NCBI GenBank assembly: GCA_035236585.1
Contig: CP141127.1
Span: forward strand, 46,762,001-46,826,000
Length of the DNA: 64,000 nucleotides
Source: Warburgia ugandensis
Lineage: Eukaryota > Streptophyta > Magnoliopsida > Canellales > Canellaceae
Direction: 5' to 3'
A program made the translations under genes and the position numbers. The notes below the pieces were generated by a model. It was given only the letters and a program-made list of their open reading frames with translations, made no database searches and was not told the DNA's origin. Shown piece by piece: positions 57,182-64,000 of this stretch (its first letter is position 1; the number at the start of each line of letters is the position of its first letter).

Positions 57182-59466
57182 TGTAATGACCCCAATTCTT
57201 GTAATATTAAAATCCCATGAAAAGTTCAGTTTTGAAGATAAGGGTATTTTGGTCATTTCACTATTCACCTTGACTGAACCTAGAAATTTGGTCCTGAAAA
57301 AGTACCATTAGCTGTGTCTTAGAAAAAGAAATCCAACAAGACCAAAATCACCTAAAACAAAGTTAAAATGAGCAAGTTATGGCCCTTTGAAGTTCAGGGG
57401 CAAAAATATAATTTTTACAAAAAACAGATTTAGCCTGCAAAACACAGGGGCCCGTTTTGATACGGGCACCCTTCATCTTTAACCTCTAGAGGGTTCTAGA
57501 ACGGCAGTGATTGGAGGAGAAATCACTGCCATTCTGGAGGTTTCTCCACAGCCATTCAAAGGAGGTGAGAGCCCACTCTAGAACCCTCTCATAGCTCTAT
57601 AAATAGAGCTCTTGGGCGCCTCTAATGGCAGCCCAAAAGGTTGAAGAAAACCCGTTGTGGAGGAGTGACCTAGAGGGGAAACAAGGAGAAAAACCTAGCA
57701 ACGAGCCAGGTATGCACAAGATCCCTCAAACACAGTAGTTCTAAGATCAATTTCCCTAGGTTTTTTGCATGAAAAACCATGCAAAATGGAGCTCGGGAGA
57801 GCCACCAAGGACCCAGGGACGTTCCCTGGGCCGCACTAGTTTTACAGGGTTGAACCAAGGTGTCATGAGGACACCCCAGTCCCCTAGACGACGAAACGTT
57901 CTAGTCGGAACGTAACACGTCATTTCCGTTTGAAAAACCAAACGAGCGCGTCCAGGGATGCGCCCGCAAAAGAGAGAGACGGGCGGGAAGTTCTGCGTGT
58001 CTGCAGACGCACCTGCTGAGGCACACGCTGCAGATGCACAACAGACTAGCACAACGGGATTTCTTCGTTCCTTAAGAAAAAGTGAGTGCACGATGCTGAC
58101 ACGTAGCATGCTAGCATTCCATCTTTTCACTCTTAAAGCCCTTATGTATATGTGACACTAAAACGCTTATAACTTGAGATCTAGAGTTCCGATTGAGGCG
58201 CCGTAAAAGGTGTTGTGTCCGTATCAACGTCGTAGACACACCCAAACTATAAAATCCTTGATCAAGATTCAATAAAATATGGGCATAACCCTTAGAATAG
58301 GATGATGGTGCGTGGCCGCTAGACCCTTGGGAAACTGATAATACCAAGGCCCAATTAGGATCTTAGGACACCCATAGGCATAGGGATGGACCCCTAATGC
58401 CTAAGTAATAAGACCAACTACTCTAAAACCCATAAAAGATAGGCCAAACTAACCTTGATTTCCCAAACCATGTTCAGGAGCATACGAGGACAAAGGGGTT
58501 AGCACGACCTAGCCAGGTAGGTTCTCTATCGCTACTAAATTCTTTTAAAAGAACTATGATTGTTTTACAGATACATGATTTAAGTATATGACTTGTTTAG
58601 CATGCATGTGACAAATTCTTTATGCATAAACATGTTTTGTATATACATTATGCATAGATATGTTTTGCAAACTATTGCATACATTGCATGATCTATGAGC
58701 ATTAAGTTCTTGCAAAGATTGCATATCCTTGAGGGTTGCCAAAAGACACTGGAGTGTCGAGGGCCAGGCAGTTGTGAGGGACCCAAAGAGGACAGGTTTT
58801 GAAAAGAGGTTTTTGGCTTATTTGATCTTATGCGATTTGGGCTAGTAAGACCGTGGGTGCTATGCCGAGGGGTTTGGGTTGGCCACCTAGCCTCTACCAC
58901 TACTAGGTGGAATGGGTACCACGCCCAAAAAAGGGCATGTCCCTACGTCGACTGCATGTGATACAGGGGGCTACCACTGGTGTCACGGCACTGGGTCGAT
59001 GTGTCATATGCCCCGTGGAGGCTATGACGCTGTGTCCTCAGGTATCCGGGGACCACACGGCGGCGAGGTCATGGGCATAGTTGGACCCTATGGTTTATGG
59101 ACTTATTTGCATTGCATATGGCATGATATGAGGTTGGTCGACCATACCATACTAGATATCCATGAGTTGGATTCCGTGAAGCATCTTATGCATATCATAA
59201 TGTTATGATATATATGTATATGATACTTTCGATTTTGGATTATGTGATCCTTTAAGTCGTTAGTATTTCAGTTTGACAGTGGATTTTGATATCGATATTG
59301 AACTTGAGTATTCAGACATGCGCATGTTTTGGAAAGAGCATATGATTTTAAAACATGGCATGCATTATAAAACTAGTAGTGATAGACTCCTACTGAGTAT
59401 AGTATATAGTCACCCTATCCTTAGCATTTTTCAGGATAATTCCTTCCATGAGTAGAGGACATCTTC
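57182..59466 (+). repeat. 3' LTR of element G (3' end missing)
   Basis: Matches LTR A' from its first base to the text ...ATCCTTAGCATTTTTCAGGATAATTCC... and on to GAGTAGAGGAC; the last 0.4 kb is absent. A TATA box is at 57597-57606. Frames such as 57756-58130 follow the GC-rich block and also occur broken in the partner LTR, so they are not genes. Confidence 0.85.
57597..57606 (+). promoter_or_regulatory. TATA box of element G 3' LTR
   Basis: CTATAAATAG in the same palindromic context as in LTR A'. Confidence 0.65.
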
Positions 59467-59639
59467 TTTCTTGTATTGTCGTAAGCTTCAACCCCTACAT
59501 CTTATAATGTCTTAAGATCATTGATCAAGGGTGCCAAGTACAAGTCAATTTCATTCCTTAATGGCTTCAACCCAATATCAAAACATAGTTAATAACTTGA
59601 ACATCCTTTTCATGCATAGAAACAGTGGAAGGTTGAAAC
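59467..59639 (-). pseudogene. tnp2 fragment of CACTA II, middle-N part
   Basis: On the minus strand: STVSMHEKDVQVINYVLILG, then PLRNEIDLYLAPLINDLKTL, then GVEAYDNTRK. This matches the tnp2 stretch that reads NDIDVYL in CACTA I near 22555. It continues from 63840-64000 once solo LTR B is removed. One stop replaces the Trp of the usual LW-x-GVE text. Confidence 0.8.
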
Positions 59640-62600
59640 TGTAAAAACCCCAGTTTTTGTAAATCTATTTGAGAAAATCAATGAAAGCTTGATATTTAGA
59701 AGTCTCGGGCTGGAATACTAGTTTAAAAGAAAATATCCTTTCATATAGATTAAATCATGAGTGAAAACTTAGAAATTAATAATGTACATGAAAAATTGAA
59801 TCAAATGACACTAATTTCATTAAATTCTGAGTTAGAATGAAAAATCTCAATTTTCTACATAAAAGGGTAAAATGGTCATTTTCACCCATAACCAAGATTT
59901 AAAATTCGAATATTTGGAATGCACATGAAAAACTAGAAGGTACTCAAAAAATCGATTATCGTGCCATTGATACCCTAAAATGCAAGTTTGGATAAATAAT
60001 ATCCATTTTTATAAATAAAAGGGCAAAATGGTGTTTTCACATGAAAGTGGGGCCCACAAAGTAGCTCAATGTTCTAGAAGCAACAATAATTGACCAATGC
60101 ACTACCAGATTGTAGTGGAGGTGGAAACTCCACTTATAAATAAAATAATAAAAAGAAAGAACAAGACTTTTACAAAACAATTAATTTAAAATTGAAAAAC
60201 TTGCCTATAAATAGTTTTGAAAATTTCACAAAAAAATTTCATAGCTTCACCACAAAATCCCCTAGATCCCTTGGAAAATTAGAGCAAAACTCCTTCCCCA
60301 ATCTCTCTTTTTCCCTCTTTCTCTCTCCTCTCTCTAGAATAGTACTAAGAGCCCTAAGTTTAATTAGCACTCCATTTCAGAACAAATTTCACAAATTCAC
60401 CGTCCATATTGTTCTAAATTCCCTGATCTACAAAACCCCCAAAGTAATTTCAAGATCCAATGGCTCAATAAATAAAAAAAGACAAATCAAGATTTATTTG
60501 GTGTGTTATGACATATGGCGAGGATTTATTTATTTTGGCGTCAATTTGTCAATTCTGAGCAAATTAGGTAGGAGGATATTATCCAATGTTCAATTTATGT
60601 CATTTTTTATATTTTTAATTTCATTGGATTTGATTTTCTGTTAATGTTTTGGAAAATCAAGTTCCAATGAAAAACCCTCCAGATCTGCATCATGGAGGGC
60701 TCAGATGAAAAATCAAAGCCATCCAATAGATTTAGAAGGGTTCAAAACTCTAGTTATGAAATAACAGTCAATTTTGTAGAGATATGATGGCCCAGTTTGA
60801 AGGAGAAAAGGGGGATGGTGATTTGACAGTCTAATCCGGATCTCTCACCATTTACAGGTCACCACCCCATTTCCACTGGTGGGCACTAGTAAAACAGGGC
60901 TGGATGACCAGTTTTGCCTATTTTGTCTTATTCTAACTGCCAGATCAAATTTAGACTGTTAAAACTACTGTGAACTTCAAACTTTAATTTCGAAGTCATC
61001 TGAGCTCCAAATAATGAGCAAAAAGAAGCTATGAAAAGCTTATAATGTGTAATTTCATATGAAGTAAAAACCCTCGATCTACGGAAAGGACTTAAGATCT
61101 ATTAGTTGGATCATATTAAAAGCCTCTAATGATGTAAATTGATTAGTATGATTTTATATAATTATTAGATTTATTTTATCTTTAATTTATGGCATAATTA
61201 CAGGATCCATGCTAAGTTATTTCTTCATTTTGATGTAAATCATCTACATGTTATTAGATGGATAGATTTAATCATCTTAGGGCCATGTTAGTACACATGA
61301 TTTTCTTTAAATATCCTTAGGATAAGTAATATATGAATTAGGGTCATGCTAGTTTAATTTGAGCATGGACTATAGTATGATTTTAATTTAAGATGGTAAT
61401 GGAATTGTGATTTAAGATCATGTTAGTTTAATTTGATTTCATTAATTAGGGATCATGGCAGTAGTTACATAGTATTATTATCCTTAGATTATTGAATTTA
61501 TATTAGTTTTATGCTTTGAAGTTTATGATTCATTATTGTCATATTTTGTAGTAGATTTAATTGATAATTAATTATGATAAAGAGCATAAAACACCAAAAA
61601 TGTAACCTAATGAGAATTAGAGTTTCATGACATAAAGCAGAAGGAATGACTTGACTTAAATTAATTAGCAAGAGCTATAGTTAGTAGGACAATATAAGGA
61701 ATGGTTTACCATTTCCTTGGCCCAAATTAGGACAATAATATACATCCATGAATGACATTTTATATGATCATGGACATTAATAAAATCAAGTAGAGGTAAA
61801 TTAGGGTTTACAAGTTCATAGGAACCTTATGGAAGGTTGATCTAAGGTCACTCCAGTGGACGTTGAACACCGTGGTTGAGGTTATCTATAGAGCCTCTCT
61901 CTTCCCTCACCTTGTAGTGATGTTTGTTGAGGTCTAAACCCCTCCTTACATGAGGATTGAAGTAACCACTTTTTGAGCAACCCGTAGCTGGTAAGCCTTA
62001 GTCAATTGGTAATAAGAGGAGTTGTCTAGAATTAGGAGTGAATAAATTATCCTCAAACTAGTAACACTAACTGGTTGAGAAATAATAATAAGAACATAAA
62101 AGGTTAGCAAATTAAGTAATCCTAATAAAAATTGTAAATAAGATAAGGATGATCAAACAAGAATTAAAGAGGAGATCTTGAATGATCAACAATAACAAAA
62201 GAAAATAAATACAAATGTAGAGTAGATTATTACTAGGTGAATATACTTGTAATATAAATTTATTAGGTCAGAAGATCTGAACCCTTAATCATATGTGATT
62301 CAAGGAAGAAAGATTCAGATCATCCTACTTAAGGATGATAAAAAAAACATGTAGTAAGTACCTATGGATAGAATGATAGCATTATAGGTATGATTTGACA
62401 GATATGCATTGATCAAGACTATGGTAGACTTCAAGGAGTAAGAATACCATATTGAGGTAGGAGGATTTTATGAATGTATCTATATGAAAGATACATATTG
62501 AATACATGATCTTATGTATAGAAATGTTGACATGTATCATGCAAATACCTTGTGATAAATCCTTATGATCCAACCAAATAATGAGAAAATAGATATGAAA

Positions 62601-63839
62601 TGGTTAAGTGTGGAGTTAAAGAAAACCCTAAGTGAATAGGGAAGTAGAAGATATTCCAATCCTAGATAAACAGACATATTGTCTGATACATATAAGAAAT
62701 ATTTTATATACGAGCATGGAGGCTTATAGTTTTATTTTAAACAAGCATAGGCCTGGGGATGCTATGATAGGGGAGTTATAACGGTTTGGCCACCCGCTCT
62801 CTGAAATTTGTTGATGATGAATTTCATGCTTAAGAAAGGCAGAAAGTCCAGTAAGGCAATTATGGGAAGGCCACCATTGTGACAGCCATGGTCCCCTCAT
62901 ACGGACATGGATTTTACATTTTCACTAAATATGGTATGAGTGGATAATTGAGCAGTTATTCGGGCACGCTGTACGGATTAGACTGCAAGCATGGTAGTCC
63001 TTTGATTTATTTTGCACTATGATGCATAGAAGATAGGCATAATGAGATTCCTTATATATGGCATAATGAAATGCTAGGTAATTGTATATTACCAATATTC
63101 CTAGGAAAAAGAAAATTCCCAATATAGTAACTGGTTGATATACTGATCTCTTACAATTGAAAGAGTTGATCAGCTTAGTTGTGAATAAGAATTGAATATT
63201 TTCACTATTTTGATGAATTTGTTCATATACATTATGTATAAGGATGTACATAAATGATAAAAGAAAGGTTATAAAAATGAGATTGATCCATGATCATGTT
63301 TATGACAGAAATGAATAATGGGATTAATGAGTATTAGGATTATATTGTTAAATTATGTTACTTCTTTAATCCCCTACCAAGTATAGCTTGTTGAGATATC
63401 GTAAATGTTTGAATGTTTACAATATCTCAGATACAAAGAAGGGGAGTTAGGAGCCCAAGACTTGAAAGAATAATCAATTAGGGTATAACCATTGAAGACA
63501 TGTATTTTATTTGAGAGCATTATATGTATTGAGAGTTTTTATTGTATGTGAGCTTTGAAATTTGGATTATGTAATTTGGACAAGTATTGTAATGATACCG
63601 GGATGTACTGTGAACCACTGGATGGATCCTGAAGTTTAATAAAAATTTATTCCTTCAATGGAATTTTTATCTTGTACAAAACTCTACTTATGTTATGAAG
63701 TGATGACTTGGGTTTTACAAAATAAGTTCTAAAGAAAAAAAAAAATTGCTGCTTTGTTTTGCGAAATTTTTTTGCTACTAAGGGCCCTATCTTTACAAAA
63801 TATATTATAAAATGTGTTATAAAAATCTAGGTTGTCACC
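59640..63839 (+). mobile_element. Solo LTR B (4200 bp)
   Basis: Starts TGTAAAAACCCCAG and ends TTGTCACC. The flanks GAAAC (59635-59639) and GAAAT (63840-63844) are a target duplication with one transition. It aligns in reverse with solo LTR B'. The tnp2 frame is continuous across it when it is removed. The open frame at 60192-60644 overlaps the TATA box and is not supported as a gene. Confidence 0.9.
60201..60214 (+). promoter_or_regulatory. TATA box of LTR B
   Basis: GCCTATAAATAGTTTT, at the place corresponding to the box of LTR B' at 48589-48602. Confidence 0.62.
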
Positions 63840-64000
63840 GAAATAAACCAATACAACAGGCTAACAACTATGCCTGCTACACATAGAACCATGAGGATTA
63901 ATCCCATTTTTTTACAATGCAAGTTGTATCTTCTTATGTTTTTGTCAAAATTTAGGCCACATGAAGTCTAGGAGCTTCATGTTGGGCTATCAGCTGGATG
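63840..64000 (-). pseudogene. tnp2 fragment of CACTA II, N-terminal part, runs off the window
   Basis: On the minus strand, allowing frame changes: HPADSPT-stop, then KKIQLAL-like and MGLILMV text, then CSRHSCWPVVLVYF-like text. This is the strongly conserved tnp2 run HPADSPxW...DGxNPxGxMSxxxSxWPVV. TGG has become TGA after HPADSPT. It leads directly into 59639 after removal of LTR B, and the 5' part of the gene lies beyond 64000. Confidence 0.78.

Larger units (their letters stand above)
54000..59466 (+). mobile_element. Element G: truncated Ty3-type LTR element
   Basis: Plus-strand element with a 5' LTR (54000-55256, internally deleted), a 1.9-kb interior, a polypurine tract and a 3' LTR (57182-59466, missing its last 0.4 kb). 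The LTRs belong to the A' family. No primer site, gag or pol motif is visible. Left flank is ACTGC; the right duplication is lost because the 3' LTR is cut at about 59466, directly against tnp2 sequence that does not adjoin the left flank in CACTA I. Confidence 0.85.
37989..64000 (-). mobile_element. CACTA element II, minus strand, carrying four nested LTR insertions
   Basis: Starting at the right: tnp2 N-terminal part (64000-63840), solo LTR B, tnp2 (59639-59467), element G, tnp2 C-terminal part (53999-53360), repeat array (53357-52000), minisatellite, ORF2 (50060-49115), solo LTR B' with solo LTR A' inside, ORF2/Ulp1 (41269-39230), second array and CACTAC terminus (38490-37989). With the insertions removed, the order matches CACTA I. 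The other terminus is beyond 64000. Three bases CAC at 37986-37988 are a candidate target duplication that cannot be checked here. Confidence 0.8.

Noticed and set aside
54587-58130. 124-residue minus-strand frames at 54587-54961 and 57756-58130 that resemble each other
   Set aside because: They are two copies of the same LTR region antisense to the LTR transcript. Similarity comes from LTR homology, and the solo LTR A' copy does not keep the frame.
60192-60644. 150-residue open frame in LTR B, partly similar to 48229-48441 in LTR B'
   Set aside because: It starts upstream of the LTR TATA box, so the LTR transcript would lack the start codon. The similarity follows from LTR homology, and the B' frame is short and ends differently.

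Overview
This window is plant nuclear DNA made almost entirely of nested transposable elements. I found no host protein-coding gene, no tRNA or rRNA gene and no CRISPR array. An angiosperm is indicated by CACTA tnp2 with a DUF4216-like tail and an Ulp1-like second ORF, Ty3/gypsy LTRs primed by initiator-Met tRNA, Athila/Tat-like LTRs with a tRNA-Asp-type primer site and a GGACTAGCAA...AAGTGTGGG 3' end, and long AT-rich noncoding stretches with GC-rich islands inside LTRs. I cannot name the species. All calls rest on motif reading and by-eye comparison within the window, with no database search.

Layout. 1-3768: 5' LTR and 5' internal edge of a minus-strand Ty3-type element (A1). 3769-4087, 11175-11927 and 21095-22205: three pieces of one Athila-like LTR (E1). 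It is split by element F (4088-11174, complete, 5-bp duplication ATTTT, gag kept but pol deleted) and by element D (11928-21094, Athila/Tat-like, minus strand, with an unfamiliar ORF). 22206 to about 31185: CACTA element I, plus strand, with decayed tnp2, repeat arrays and an Ulp1-like ORF2. 31200-37988: 3' UTR and LTR of another Athila-like copy (E2), holding a (CT)45 tract, a 422-bp tandem duplication and a solo LTR (33588-36286, duplication CTTGC). 37989 to beyond 64000: CACTA element II, minus strand, interrupted by solo LTR B' (41270-49114, duplication GTAGT), which itself holds solo LTR A' (41590-44330, duplication AATGC), then by truncated element G (54000-59466) and solo LTR B (59640-63839).

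How the parts fit. The nest gives a relative order: E2 first, then CACTA I and II into E2; E1 into CACTA I; F, D and A1 into E1; B', G and B into CACTA II; A' into B'. Every ORF recognised is broken. The two CACTA copies share one plan (tnp2, repeat array, ORF2/Ulp1, repeat array) but use different array motifs. The most unusual items are that array layout, the unfamiliar repeated-peptide ORF of element D, LTR families that share their 3' halves but not their 5' halves, and the pol-deleted but otherwise well-formed element F.
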